64,000 nucleotides of DNA from contig NZ_FPBH01000005.1 of NCBI RefSeq assembly GCF_900116445.1, positions 372,001-436,000 on the forward strand, given 5' to 3'. Below the pieces are notes generated by a model. The model did not search any database, was not told where the DNA came from, and was given only the letters and a program-made list of their open reading frames with translations. Positions 38,369 to 46,828 of this stretch are shown here, piece by piece. Position 1 is the first letter of the stretch; every line of letters starts with the position of its first letter. The DNA comes from Paraburkholderia aspalathi. Lineage in GTDB: Bacteria; Pseudomonadota; Gammaproteobacteria; Burkholderiales; Burkholderiaceae. The position numbers were made by a program, and so were the translations under genes.

Positions 38369-38803
38369 TCAGCCCGCCGGCTCGTGCTCGCCGTTCTCGC
38401 TAATGCGATTGATCGTGCCTTGCGCAACGGCGACGAGTTTCTCGCGCTGGCCGTCCATCACATACACGTTGCACTGGCAGGTTGCCTGATGCCGCCCTGC
38501 GTAGACGACCTTCGCCCGTGCGATTAGCGTGCCGTTCATCACCGGCCGCAGATAGTTGATCTTGTACTCGCCGGTCACGACCTTCGGCCCCAGCGACAGC
38601 GCGCCGGCGAACGTCAGCGCATTGTCGGCGAGATAGCTGATGACACCGCCATGCACGAAGCCGTGTTGTTGCCGCAACTCGTCGCGGATCGGCAGACACA
38701 GCGTCAGTTCATTGGTGCCGGTGTGCATGAGTTCGGTGCCTAGCAGCATGCTGAACGGCTGGGCATGCAGTGCGCCGCGCGCCCGGTCGAGGATGTCGGT
38801 CAT
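38369..38803 (-). CDS. PaaI-type hotdog thioesterase
   Basis: 144-residue hotdog-fold protein. The helix and loop HGFVHGGVISYLADNALTFAGAL is the PaaI/4HBT signature that binds the acyl-CoA and carries the catalytic region, followed by TGEYKINYLRPVMNGTLIARAKVVYAGRHQATCQCNVYV. Such enzymes hydrolyse acyl- or aryl-CoA thioesters in the cytoplasm as tetramers. The ATG at 38803 is chosen for AAGGACT about 8 nt upstream. Single gene, convergent with the sugar operon. Confidence 0.88.
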   Translation of the reverse strand: MTDILDRARGALHAQPFSMLLGTELMHTGTNELTLCLPIRDELRQQHGFVHGGVISYLADNALTFAGALSLGPKVVTGEYKINYLRPVMNGTLIARAKVVYAGRHQATCQCNVYVMDGQREKLVAVAQGTINRISENGEHEPAG

Positions 38804-39001
38804 CGTGAGTCCTTCGGGCTTGGCCCGCAGTGGCATCTGCACCGGCGTCCATTGTGCAGTCCCTACCCACTCTAGGAAGCGCTGACGCATCGCGTCAAGG
38901 TGAATCCAAAATATCTGTGGAGCATTGTTGCGGAAAATGACGGGAATTGCGAAGTTGGCCGATGAAATGGGGACGTAAGACGATTTTTGGCGACATTGAT
39001 C

Positions 39002-39028
39002 TCAAGCAAAGTTTGGCCTTGCCGTTAA
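39002..39028 (+). promoter_or_regulatory. FliA-type (sigma-28) promoter of the chemoreceptor gene
   Basis: TCAA (39002-39005), 15 bp, then GCCGTTAA (39021-39028) resembles the sigma-28 consensus TAAA-N15-GCCGATAA, with 3 of 4 and 7 of 8 matches. It lies 43 bp before the chemoreceptor ATG, a normal leader for flagellar-regulon genes. Confidence 0.5.
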
Positions 39029-39070
39029 CCCGGACGTAGGTCCCGTCATTCTTTGCTTTAGGTGTTCACG

Positions 39071-40693
39071 ATGTTCAGCAAGATCAAGGTCGCATCCGGC
39101 CTGTTGTGTGTTCTGGCCGCGTTCTGCGTTTTCCAGCTTGTCACGGTGGGTTTGGGGTTCTGGTCGCTCACACGCACGCATGACGACGTGGGGGATCTGT
39201 CGAATGTCGCCTTGAAGCAGGTGGACGCGGTCAATGAAACGACCCAGCACCTGATGGATGCGCGCATCAACCTGTCGCGCGCCAGTACGCGCATGGTGCG
39301 CGGCGGCGCCGAGCCGGCCGATATCGTGCAGCATGCCCGCGACCAGCTGACGGCAGCTGATCAGTCGTTCGGTGCGTTCATGAGCGCGCAGAAGACCAGC
39401 GACGAAAACAGCACCCGCGCCGCCGCGCTCGCCGAGCGCTACAAAAAGTTCCACGACGCGCTCGCGGAGCTGGTGCAGTTTCTTGACGCGAACAATATTC
39501 AGGCTTTTCTAGACCAGCCGACTCAGGGCTTCCAGGACGCCTATCTCGCCGAGTCGCACAACTTCGTGCAATTCGGCGCTGCTGCGAGCCAGGCATCGCT
39601 TGATTCGATCGACGCACGCATGGCCACATTCCGCGCCGTCAGCGTCGCGATCCTGCTGGTGCTGGTAGCGGGCACATTCGGCGTGTACGCGGCGCTCCGT
39701 AAGGGCGTGGTGGCGCCGCTGGAAGAAGCCGGTCGTCACTTCGACCGCATCGCGCAAGGGCGTCTCGACCAGCCGATCGCTTCGCGCGGCACCAATGAGA
39801 TCGGCCGCCTGTTCTCGGGTCTCGCGAAAATGCAGGCGAGCGTGGCGCGCACCGTGCAAACCGTGCGCGAATCCGCTGACTCGATTCACCTCGGCGCGGA
39901 CGAAATCGCCACCGGCAACGCCGATCTGTCGGCACGCACGGAAAACCAGGCGGCATCGCTCGAAGAAACCGCGTCGAGCATGGAGGAATTGACCGCCACG
40001 GTGCGCCAGAACGCCGATCACGCCCGTGAAGCCAATGCCCTCGCCGAAACCGCCTTGGAGGCGACCTCGCGCGGCAGCGAAGTGGTCAACGAGGTGGTCG
40101 ACAAGATGCGCGGCATCGCGCAAAGCTCGGACAAGATCGCCGAGATCATTTCGGTGATCGACGGCATCGCGTTCCAGACCAATATCCTCGCGCTGAACGC
40201 GGCCGTCGAAGCGGCGCGTGCGGGCGAACAGGGCCGTGGCTTCGCCGTGGTGGCGGGCGAGGTGCGCGGGCTTGCCCAGCGCAGCGCGCAGTCGGCGAAG
40301 GAAATCAAGACGCTGATCAGCGAATCGGTCGCCGAGATTCAGGGCGGTTCGACGCTGGTCGAGCATGCCGGTGAGGCGATGAGGAACGTTTCCGCATCGA
40401 TCTCCCGCGTCACGCAGATGATGGCGGAAATCAGCGCATCGTCGCTCGAGCAGAGCACGGGCATTGAGCAGGTCAACCAGGCGGTGGTGCAGATGGATGA
40501 GATGACGCAGCAGAATGCGGCGCTCGTCGAAGAAGCTGCCGCAGCGGCAGCCTCGCTGCATCAGCAGACGCAGCAATTGAAGGACGCCGTTTCTGTGTTC
40601 GAAATTTCTGAGACTGTGTTGCGAATGCAACAAATGGACGACCTGCACGGGCAAACGGCGGCGTTTGCGCTGTCAGGGATGCGGGCGATCTAG
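39071..40693 (+). CDS. methyl-accepting chemotaxis protein, Tsr/Tar-like
   Basis: 540 residues. A membrane helix at 8-30, a ~155-residue periplasmic four-helix sensor (TarH/Tsr type), a second helix near 190-210 (SVAILLVLVAGTFGVYAAL), a HAMP domain (PLEEAGRHFDRIAQGRLDQPI) and a cytoplasmic signalling domain with the highly conserved hairpin tip EIISVIDGIAFQTNILALNAAVEAARAGEQGRGFAVVAGEVR. There is no C-terminal NWETF-like pentapeptide, so CheR tethering is unlikely. The start at 39071 gives MFSKIKVASGLL, matching the Tsr beginning; the GTG three codons upstream is less likely. A FliA-type promoter lies upstream. Confidence 0.94.
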   Translation: MFSKIKVASGLLCVLAAFCVFQLVTVGLGFWSLTRTHDDVGDLSNVALKQVDAVNETTQHLMDARINLSRASTRMVRGGAEPADIVQHARDQLTAADQSFGAFMSAQKTSDENSTRAAALAERYKKFHDALAELVQFLDANNIQAFLDQPTQGFQDAYLAESHNFVQFGAAASQASLDSIDARMATFRAVSVAILLVLVAGTFGVYAALRKGVVAPLEEAGRHFDRIAQGRLDQPIASRGTNEIGRLFSGLAKMQASVARTVQTVRESADSIHLGADEIATGNADLSARTENQAASLEETASSMEELTATVRQNADHAREANALAETALEATSRGSEVVNEVVDKMRGIAQSSDKIAEIISVIDGIAFQTNILALNAAVEAARAGEQGRGFAVVAGEVRGLAQRSAQSAKEIKTLISESVAEIQGGSTLVEHAGEAMRNVSASISRVTQMMAEISASSLEQSTGIEQVNQAVVQMDEMTQQNAALVEEAAAAAASLHQQTQQLKDAVSVFEISETVLRMQQMDDLHGQTAAFALSGMRAI

Positions 40694-40730
40694 GCCGCGA
40701 ACGTGCCCAAAAAGAGGGCATCTGCAATAG

Positions 40731-40758
40731 AAAATGGCCCGCCAAAGCGGGCCATTTT
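40731..40758. terminator. 12-bp bidirectional terminator
   Basis: Perfect stem AAAATGGCCCGC/GCGGGCCATTTT with a CAAA loop. It lies between the chemoreceptor (plus) and the convergent cold-shock gene (minus) and can serve both. Confidence 0.8.
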
Positions 40759-40805
40759 GCATTAGACGCAAGCGCCTAAGGGTGCCTCAACGTACCTGAA
40801 GGTAC

Positions 40806-41009
40806 TTAGGCCGGCTGGATGTTCGCAGCTTGCTTGCCCTTCGGGCCTTGCTTGACTTCGAACGTCACTTTTTGGTTTTCCTGCAGGGACTTGAAGCCGC
40901 TGCCTTGAACTTCCGAAAAGTGTGCAAACAGGTCTTCGCCGCCGTCGTCCGGGGTGATGAAGCCAAAGCCCTTTGCATCGTTAAACCACTTCACAGTACC
41001 TGTTGCCAT
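40806..41009 (-). CDS. CspA-family cold-shock protein
   Basis: 67-residue OB-fold nucleic-acid chaperone: [34 protein letters not shown] contains RNP1 (KGFGFI) and RNP2 (LFAHF). It binds single-stranded RNA/DNA and melts mRNA structure, often at low temperature. The ATG at 41009 is the canonical family start; the frame is open a little further upstream. The upstream region is AT-rich for this genome, and a long structured leader, as in other csp genes, is possible but not shown. Confidence 0.96.
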   Translation of the reverse strand: MATGTVKWFNDAKGFGFITPDDGGEDLFAHFSEVQGSGFKSLQENQKVTFEVKQGPKGKQAANIQPA

Positions 41010-41227
41010 TTTTAATCCAGTAAATGTTGTGTGTTGCATTCGCGACCGCTATTTCTCAACACGAGATCGAGCGCGAAGTACGAGTTGTATCACGTCTTTA
41101 TGATGGACGCCAATCAACAAGTATTCGGGTATTCCCCTGATTGGACCCTTTTGAGGTCCGGAAACCATTTTCCAAGGGGGCCCAGCCGGTAGGGTAAACT
41201 GCTTGTATTACTCTTCCAGGAAAAACA

Positions 41228-41503
41228 TTGACACATTATTTGCAAGATGAACTTACCTCATTCTGGAGTCGTTTGACCCCCTATCTCGCGATATTGGAGT
41301 CGAAATCACCTCAAGAAGGCGCCCCGGATCCGGTCGGCCGAATCACGGTCGATACCGAAGAGCACCAGGCTTTCGCCCTTCACACCACCGATAAAAAACC
41401 GCACGGCGATACATCGGATACCCCCACCGGACACAGCGCGACCTACACGCGATTCAAAACTGCCGACGCCGATTGGGGACCCTGGCAACGCGAAGAATAC
41501 TGA
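41228..41503 (+). CDS. hypothetical small protein
   Basis: 91 residues, TTG start at 41228 with AGGA about 7 nt upstream. The sequence is polar and acidic (MTHYLQDELTSFWSRLTPYLAILESK, TVDTEEHQAFALHTTDKKPHGDTSDTPTGHS) and ends with a Trp-rich DADWGPWQREEY. No membrane segment or known motif. Codon use is intermediate, so coding status is not certain. It lies divergent from the cold-shock gene and convergent with the AGE-family gene. Confidence 0.5.
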   Translation: MTHYLQDELTSFWSRLTPYLAILESKSPQEGAPDPVGRITVDTEEHQAFALHTTDKKPHGDTSDTPTGHSATYTRFKTADADWGPWQREEY

Positions 41504-41557
41504 TTGACCGGTCAGTCGGCTTTTGACGCCGATGCACGGGGAGACGGCGGCCGGCGC

Positions 41558-42658
41558 TTAGCCCGGCAAGGCGTCATAGGCGGTCGCGAGGTGATAGGGG
41601 GTGGTCGACGGCATGTCGGCACGCACCACGTCACCGGCGGCCGTTTTGCATTCGAACCAGCCTTGCGGACGCAGGAAGCGTTGCCGGAAGAGCTCAATTT
41701 GCCGCGGCAGCGCGGCGTGCGCAGCCGGGTCGTCATGGCTCGCCAGTGCGCGCAGATACTCGGTTTGCGCCCAGATCCGCTGGATGGGGTCCTTGATGCG
41801 TCCGGTTTCGTCGAGCGAGGCGTACACGCCGCCCGTTTGCGGGTCCACGCCATATTGCTGCGCGAAGCTGAACGCGCGCGTCAGCGATTCGTTGAGACCT
41901 GAGGCTTCGAACAATGCACCCGCCTGCTTGACCAGCCAGAACCATTCGAACTGATGCCCCGGTTCCAGACGGTTGTCGTCCGCGCCAATCGGCAATTCGG
42001 CGACGCAGCCGGTCGGCGCATGCACGAAGTGATGCGCGATGGCGCCGGCAAGACGGCCCAACGCGGCGTCGAAGGCGTTGTCGCGTGTGACTTCGCGGGC
42101 GGCCAGCCACGCTTCGGTGAGATGCATCAAGGGATTCTGGATGGGCGTGCCGGTCACACTGGCGAAGTCCGCGGTGAGCGCGGCGTTGAACAGATCACCG
42201 TCGGCCACGAAGTGCGACTGGATCAGTGCCGACGTGCGATGCACGACTTCCAACGCGTCGCGGTTGCCGGAACGGCCGGCATATTCCGCGCAGGCGAACA
42301 CGACGAACGCGTGCGTGTACAGGTCTTTGGTCGTGTCGAGCGGCGCGCCCTGCGCATCCACGCTATAGAACCATCCGCCGTTGCGGGTGTCCTGAAAGGT
42401 GTGCATCAGCGAATCGAACAGCACCTGGGCATGCGCCGCATCGCCTGCTTGCGAGAACACGAACAATTGTCGCGCGCACGCCATCGCCCGGTAACGCTCC
42501 GCGGGCAACGGTTCAGGGCCCTCGGCGCTGACCGCTTCGTAGGGCAGCTTCAGCGCGGGGTTGAAACCGGGCCCGCGCCACAGCGGCAGCACCACGTGAG
42601 CGAAGTGGTCACGCAGTGTGTTGGCAAGCGGGATCGTGGAAGCGGTGAAAGGGGTCAT
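41558..42658 (-). CDS. AGE-family sugar epimerase/isomerase
   Basis: 366 residues, an (alpha/alpha)6-barrel of the N-acylglucosamine 2-epimerase family, which also includes mannose isomerase and YihS. Conserved histidines used as acid/base catalysts appear in DLYTHAFVVFA, LEPGHQFEWFWL and STTPYHLATAYDALPG. Absence of an N-acetyl-specific signature suggests an aldose-ketose isomerase such as mannose/fructose, but substrate is not deducible. The start may be ATG 42658 (MTPFTAS), ATG 42667 or TTG 42682; none has a strong ribosome-binding site. It is a single gene, not linked to the sugar operon upstream. Confidence 0.88.
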   Translation of the reverse strand: MTPFTASTIPLANTLRDHFAHVVLPLWRGPGFNPALKLPYEAVSAEGPEPLPAERYRAMACARQLFVFSQAGDAAHAQVLFDSLMHTFQDTRNGGWFYSVDAQGAPLDTTKDLYTHAFVVFACAEYAGRSGNRDALEVVHRTSALIQSHFVADGDLFNAALTADFASVTGTPIQNPLMHLTEAWLAAREVTRDNAFDAALGRLAGAIAHHFVHAPTGCVAELPIGADDNRLEPGHQFEWFWLVKQAGALFEASGLNESLTRAFSFAQQYGVDPQTGGVYASLDETGRIKDPIQRIWAQTEYLRALASHDDPAAHAALPRQIELFRQRFLRPQGWFECKTAAGDVVRADMPSTTPYHLATAYDALPG

Positions 42659-42834
42659 GCTCTGCATAGTTCGGTTGGTCAAACGCGGTCATTCGAAGCG
42701 CCTGCGGATTTTGGCTCTCGCCGCAGCGAGGCCGCTGGCGACGTGCGGCCAAGCATAAAGCAAACGGCTGCCGCTGGCACTCCGTCACAGCTGCGAAATA
42801 CGCTTCAAATAATTTCAGAAGAGGAGGAAAAACA

Positions 42835-43521
42835 ATGTTGGGGAACCTTGAACTCATTTCCCGTCTGATGCTGGCCGCTGCGCTCGGCAGCGTCATCGGC
42901 TTCGAGCGCGAACGGCTTTCATGGGCCGCGGGCTTGCGCACGCATATGCTGGTCTGCGTCGGTTCGACGCTCATCATGATCGTGTCGGCCTATGGTTTTG
43001 CCGAAGTGCTGTCGGGCGATCACGTCGTGCTCGATCCGTCGCGGATGGCCGCGCAGGTGGTCTCCGGAATCGGCTTTCTCGGCGCCGGTTCGATCCTGCT
43101 GCGGGGCGAAATCGTGCGCGGGTTGACGACGGCGGCCAGCCTCTGGTCGGTCGCGGCGATCGGGCTGGCGGTTGGCGGTGGGCTGTACACGGCGTCGATC
43201 GCCGCGACTATCATCATTCTGATCATCCTCGCCGGGATCAAGCCACTCGAGCGCCGCTTCATCACCGTGAAGCAACGGCGCCAGCTGACCATGATCGTCG
43301 AGCGCGGCGCCATGACATTCCATTCGCTGCACGACGAACTCGGCGCCGCGAGCCCGCGCGTCAAACAATTCGTGATGCAGCAAAGCGATGACGCGCCGGA
43401 GTGCGACGAAGTGATAATCACGTTGCACCGCGTGTCGAATACCGAATATGAAGCGATCTGCTCGCGCTTGCGTCAGTTGCACGGCGTCAAGCAGTTCCGG
43501 CAGGACGAGGCGTCGTCTTAA
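42835..43521 (+). CDS. MgtC/SapB family membrane protein
   Basis: 228 residues. The N-terminal half has four to five membrane helices with the MgtC signature: LAAALGSVIGFERERLSWAAGLRTHMLVCVGSTLIMIVSAYG, then VSGIGFLGAGSILLRGEIVRGLTTAASLWSVAAIGLAVGGG. The C-terminal ~80 residues form a soluble ACT-like domain. MgtC proteins act in magnesium limitation and intracellular survival, partly by modulating the F-type ATPase in Salmonella. A strong AGAGGAGG site lies 7-8 nt before the ATG. No Mg2+ transporter gene is adjacent. Confidence 0.92.
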   Translation: MLGNLELISRLMLAAALGSVIGFERERLSWAAGLRTHMLVCVGSTLIMIVSAYGFAEVLSGDHVVLDPSRMAAQVVSGIGFLGAGSILLRGEIVRGLTTAASLWSVAAIGLAVGGGLYTASIAATIIILIILAGIKPLERRFITVKQRRQLTMIVERGAMTFHSLHDELGAASPRVKQFVMQQSDDAPECDEVIITLHRVSNTEYEAICSRLRQLHGVKQFRQDEASS

Positions 43522-43653
43522 AAACGGAAAAACCTCGGCGAATGGCTTCGGCAGGGGCGGGCGGCCATGCGACAATGCGGTCTCGAAAAATTCCAATGGC
43601 ATTGACGAGCGGTGCTCGGCGCCCGCTTTCTGGCGACGACCGCTTTTTTCTCT

Positions 43654-45027
43654 ATGGCAGATTCCGCAGCATCCACGCAGTCCCGGCCTCAGCGCGCCGC
43701 TTCGAAGAAGCGGCGCCAGGCCACCGTCTCGACCGAAACTGAAAACAAGCTGGCGCGCGCCGCGCGCTCGGCACAACGTCTCGCGCAACTGAGCGATGCC
43801 TCGCGCGACGACAGCACCCTCGACCTGTTCCCCGACGATCCCACCCGCGCCACGCTGGAGGCGATGAATATCGACGTCCGGCAAGGTACGCTGCATGGCT
43901 TTGAATTACCCGATGTCGTGCTGGCCGCGGTTGGCGTGATCGATGCCGACGGCATGTCGCCCGAGGCAAGGGCGGCGCGCCGCGCGCCTCGCGCTGCGAA
44001 ATCCGATGAACCGGTGCCGGTGAATGCGCAATTGAGCGGGCTGGAGACGGAGGCCGTGGAGGCAGCGGCATCGCCGGTCGGCGAGTTGGCTTTCGGCGAT
44101 GTGAAGGCGGCGGCAGAAGCGTCGGCCGAAGAGAAGCCGGCGGCATCGGCACGTGACGCGGCTGCGCCGCTTACGTCTGCGATGGCGGCCGCGACTGTGG
44201 CGCGCAGCGTGACTGCGCTGCGTCAGGCTGCTGAGCCGGGTGCAGCGACGGCGGATGCAGCGGTTGCGTCGACCTCGGGTGGTGCCAAACCGGCTGTGCC
44301 GCCGCAGCGTTTCGCGGCGACTTTTGCCAAGGCGACGACGGCTTCGAGAGAAGCGGCCGGCGTGGAAGGCTCGGATGCGGGAGCGGAGGGTGTTTCGTCT
44401 TCCTCTTCCTCCGAGTCTGGGGTTGATTCCGGTGCGGTGGTTGCTGAGCCGACGTCGGCCGTGAAGCCGTCGGGCAACGTGTCTGCATCCGCGTCGTCAG
44501 CGTCGGTATCCTCCGCGCACACAAACGCGTCTTTCTCTGCACCTTCTTTCCGCGAAGCCCAGCGTGCCGAAGCAGCCGCGGCAGCACTGCGCGCCGCGCC
44601 TGAGCTCGACCGCGCCCGTGCGACAGCCTTCGCCGATACCGTCGACGCCCTATACGGCGTGATCGCCGATCAACGCCTCGCCGCGACCGATCATTCACGC
44701 CGCATGAAATGGATGCTGTCGATCGTGGTGGGCGCGTTGCTGATGACGGTCGCGATCGGCATCACGCAGACCGTGCTTCTGATGCGCCTGACGCGTGAAA
44801 CCACCGCCCAGCAACACCGCATCGAACAGATGATGCAGAACCAGCAGGCCGCCATGGCCAGCTTGCTCGACACGCACATCGCGATGGCCAACGCAGCGGC
44901 AGCCAATGCGGCTTCTGACGCAGCCGCAACCGCGGCGCCTCAGGCAGCCGCGGCCACGCCCGCTCATAGCAAACGCGGCACGCGCGCACAGCACGCGCAC
45001 AAGCCGAAAGCTGCCAATTCGCACTGA
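43654..45027 (+). CDS. Ala-rich single-pass membrane protein of unknown function
   Basis: 457 residues. A basic N-terminus (RPQRAASKKRRQATVSTETENKLARAARSAQRLAQLS) leads into a conserved-looking segment (LDLFPDDPTRATLEAMNIDVRQGTLHGFELPDVVLAAVGVIDADG). A long low-complexity Ala/Ser/Val stretch (about 120-310) follows, then FADTVDALYGVIADQRLAATDHSRRMKW and a single membrane helix (MLSIVVGALLMTVAIGITQTVLLM, about 350-373). A short coiled coil (QQHRIEQMMQNQQAAMASLLDTH) and a His/Lys-rich tail end the protein. It is likely inner-membrane anchored with a large cytoplasmic region. The start is uncertain; GTG 43612 is an alternative. I do not recognise a family. Confidence 0.7.
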   Translation: MADSAASTQSRPQRAASKKRRQATVSTETENKLARAARSAQRLAQLSDASRDDSTLDLFPDDPTRATLEAMNIDVRQGTLHGFELPDVVLAAVGVIDADGMSPEARAARRAPRAAKSDEPVPVNAQLSGLETEAVEAAASPVGELAFGDVKAAAEASAEEKPAASARDAAAPLTSAMAAATVARSVTALRQAAEPGAATADAAVASTSGGAKPAVPPQRFAATFAKATTASREAAGVEGSDAGAEGVSSSSSSESGVDSGAVVAEPTSAVKPSGNVSASASSASVSSAHTNASFSAPSFREAQRAEAAAAALRAAPELDRARATAFADTVDALYGVIADQRLAATDHSRRMKWMLSIVVGALLMTVAIGITQTVLLMRLTRETTAQQHRIEQMMQNQQAAMASLLDTHIAMANAAAANAASDAAATAAPQAAAATPAHSKRGTRAQHAHKPKAANSH

Positions 45028-45282
45028 TTCTCAGTGACTGCCGCGCCGGCGTTAGCTGGCCGCGGCAACTCGTTTTGCCCGCGCAAACAAACAGCCGGGC
45101 GCCTACTTCCGCCCCCAGCTCCCCGGCTTCCAGTCTCACCCTCGCTCCCTGCCTCCCAGGATAGGCGCCGTAAGGAACCACCCGCCGCCAACGCCTCGCA
45201 AGCCAAACTTCACGTTTTAAACTCTCGTTGCTGTTGCGAAGCCGGAACGGATACGCCAGCGCATCTTCCGACGGGAGCCATC

Positions 45283-45591
45283 ATGCCGACCAGCACGCAC
45301 AAATATTCGATCGAGGACCTGCTAGCCGCGCTTCTGCGCGATCAGGGCATCCACGAAGGGCACTGGGCGTTGAATGTCGAGTTTTCGGCGACGGGCGCGT
45401 CCGTCAAGCCGCAAGAGAACCCCGCGCGGACCTTGCCGGGGCTGATCGTCTCCGTCAACAGCGCGACGCTGATGCGTGCGGACAGCACAGCAGAGGGCGC
45501 CGTCGATGCCGCCGTAGTGAACCCTCGCAAAACCACGACGAGCGCGAAACCCACGCGCAGCAGGAAGCCACAGTCGACCACGCTTCAGTAG
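45283..45591 (+). CDS. hypothetical small protein
   Basis: 102 residues. The N-terminal half looks folded (HKYSIEDLLAALLRDQGIHEGHWALNVEFSATGASVKPQENPARTLPGLIVSVNSATLMRAD), while the C-terminal 35 residues are Thr/Lys/Arg-rich and probably disordered. The ATG at 45283 is chosen because GGGAG lies about 7 nt upstream; the frame is open upstream but with non-protein-like composition. No signal peptide or membrane helix. Family not recognised. Confidence 0.72.
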   Translation: MPTSTHKYSIEDLLAALLRDQGIHEGHWALNVEFSATGASVKPQENPARTLPGLIVSVNSATLMRADSTAEGAVDAAVVNPRKTTTSAKPTRSRKPQSTTLQ

Positions 45592-45716
45592 ACGGAAGCT
45601 TTTGACCCTGAAATATAAAAAACGGGGACGTTGTCATGGTGCGACGCACCATGGATAAAAACCCTGTGACAACACACCACACCCGAGAAATTGCTGCATT
45701 GCACTAGCTTTTGCCT

Positions 45717-45753
45717 AGGGAAAACCCTATAATTCTTCTTAAGGGAAAACCCT
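45717..45753 (+). promoter_or_regulatory. paired AGGGAAAACCCT boxes around a -10 element
   Basis: Two identical 12-bp dyads AGGGAAAACCCT at 45717-45728 and 45742-45753, exactly 25 bp apart. A perfect -10 TATAAT (45728-45733) starts on the last base of the first box, and no good -35 is present, as expected for an activated promoter. The second box falls just after the likely start point. The downstream gene is the 52-residue protein at 45784. Confidence 0.6.
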
Positions 45754-45783
45754 AGCTAATGCAGTAACCAACCGGGAGTCGCC

Positions 45784-45942
45784 ATGAGCTTCATTTTTGC
45801 ATTGTTCCAAAAGGTCAGCGACCTCTTTGCGTCGCCCCATCTGCCGCTGGATTCGGACTACTCGTACGCAGCACGTAGCCGCGAAGCAGAGCGCATGCGC
45901 AAAGCGCAATCCACGTTGTTCGGCATCAAGCTGAGCGACTAA
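45784..45942 (+). CDS. 52-residue conserved-looking small protein
   Basis: A short gene beginning MSFIFALFQKVSDLFASPHL and ending LFGIKLSD, with GGGAG 8 nt before the ATG. The N-terminal ~17 residues form an amphipathic or membrane-associated helix; the rest (DSDYSYAARSREAERMRKAQSTL) is a polar helix. The layout recalls the short DUF3563-type proteins of Burkholderiales, but the match is by general shape only. It has its own recognisable -10 element behind paired dyads and its own terminator, so it looks like a genuine regulated monocistronic gene. Confidence 0.75.
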   Translation: MSFIFALFQKVSDLFASPHLPLDSDYSYAARSREAERMRKAQSTLFGIKLSD

Positions 45943-46377
45943 TAAAGCAAAGCTGTACGGCCTGAGCGCGGACCATCGCGCATGAGCACGCACGTCGAGT
46001 GCGTCCGCATCATTGAAGCCACTGCCCGCGAAACGCGTGCCGTGGCTTTTGTTTTTTGTGCGGTTACCGCCCAATTCCCCGTTTTTCCGAATATTTCCTG
46101 GCCGAAATGAATGTAACGGCAGCTCACACGGCGCCGTAGTGTCGTTCAGTTGATTCACCGCGCATGCGCAGTAGACGGGCGGCGAAGGTCCAAAACACGG
46201 CCATTCATCAGTCCCTTTCATTGAAATGTGCGCTTACAAGTGCTCACGTCTTCATGCGGTTTGCGCCGCTAAAGTTGGTCTCAAGCGTACGGCGTCTGGT
46301 CCGAACCCAAAATCGCGGTTCGATGTTGGCCGAACACGGGCGCTGGCTTGATACAAAACTTTGCATGGGAGGTCACT
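45943..46377. other. 435-bp intergenic region
   Basis: Contains the terminator of the 52-residue gene (46016-46056) and, further on, the promoter and leader of the exported protein at 46378. No coding frame with protein-like composition. Confidence 0.5.
46016..46056 (+). terminator. terminator of the 52-residue gene
   Basis: Outer stem AAGCCAC/GTGGCTT with an inner CGCG-containing pairing, followed by a T-rich run (TTTTGTTTTTTG). Located 74 bp after the stop. Confidence 0.75.
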
Positions 46378-46680
46378 ATGAAAACCTTTAACAAGACGTC
46401 GCGTTCGATCGTTGCAACCTTGTTGGCGGGCGGCGCGCTGCTCGCAGCCGGCAGTGCTTTCGCCCAGGAACGGGTGGTTATCGAGAATGGTCCGGGACCG
46501 GCGGTTTACGGTCAGCCGCACATGACGCCGGTGGGCGTGTCGATCAATATCGGCTGGCACGGCGATCGTTACTACGACGGCCACCGCTACTGGGCTCATG
46601 ACGATTGGATGCGCCATCATCCGCACGACTACGATCCGCATCACCACGACGACCGTCGGCCGCCGCCCCCGCGCTACTAA
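46378..46680 (+). CDS. small exported His/Pro-rich protein
   Basis: 100 residues with a signal peptide (MKTFNKTSRSIVATLLAGGALLAAGSAFA-QERVV). The mature part has GPAVYGQPHMTPVGVSINIGWHGDRYYDGHRYW and a tail dense in His, Asp and Pro (HHPHDYDPHHHDDRRPPPPRY). A GGGAGG site precedes the ATG at 46378; a longer open frame upstream lacks one. The His/Asp-rich tail could bind metal ions. It shares its plan with the exported protein at 1466-1744. Function unknown. Confidence 0.8.
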   Translation: MKTFNKTSRSIVATLLAGGALLAAGSAFAQERVVIENGPGPAVYGQPHMTPVGVSINIGWHGDRYYDGHRYWAHDDWMRHHPHDYDPHHHDDRRPPPPRY

Positions 46681-46721
46681 TGCGCGCATGACGGCGCCGC
46701 GTGACGCGGCGTGAGGTCCGC

Positions 46722-46757
46722 AAAGCCGGTCCCTCCTCACGGAAGACCGGCTTTGTT
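46722..46757 (+). terminator. stem-loop after the exported-protein gene
   Basis: Arms AAAGCCGGTC and GACCGGCTTT with a 13-nt loop; only a short T run follows. Located about 40 bp after the stop. Confidence 0.65.
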
Positions 46758-46828
46758 GCATTCGGTCTTCGAAAACGGCGCGCTGCGCTATGCTTGAACG
46801 CTTTCATCGACGGCAGCAGGAGAGCGGC

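Noticed and set aside
38930..38970. GCCGATGA as the sigma-28 -10 of the chemoreceptor gene
   Set aside because: No TAAA-like element lies 15 bp upstream; the site at 39002-39028 fits better.
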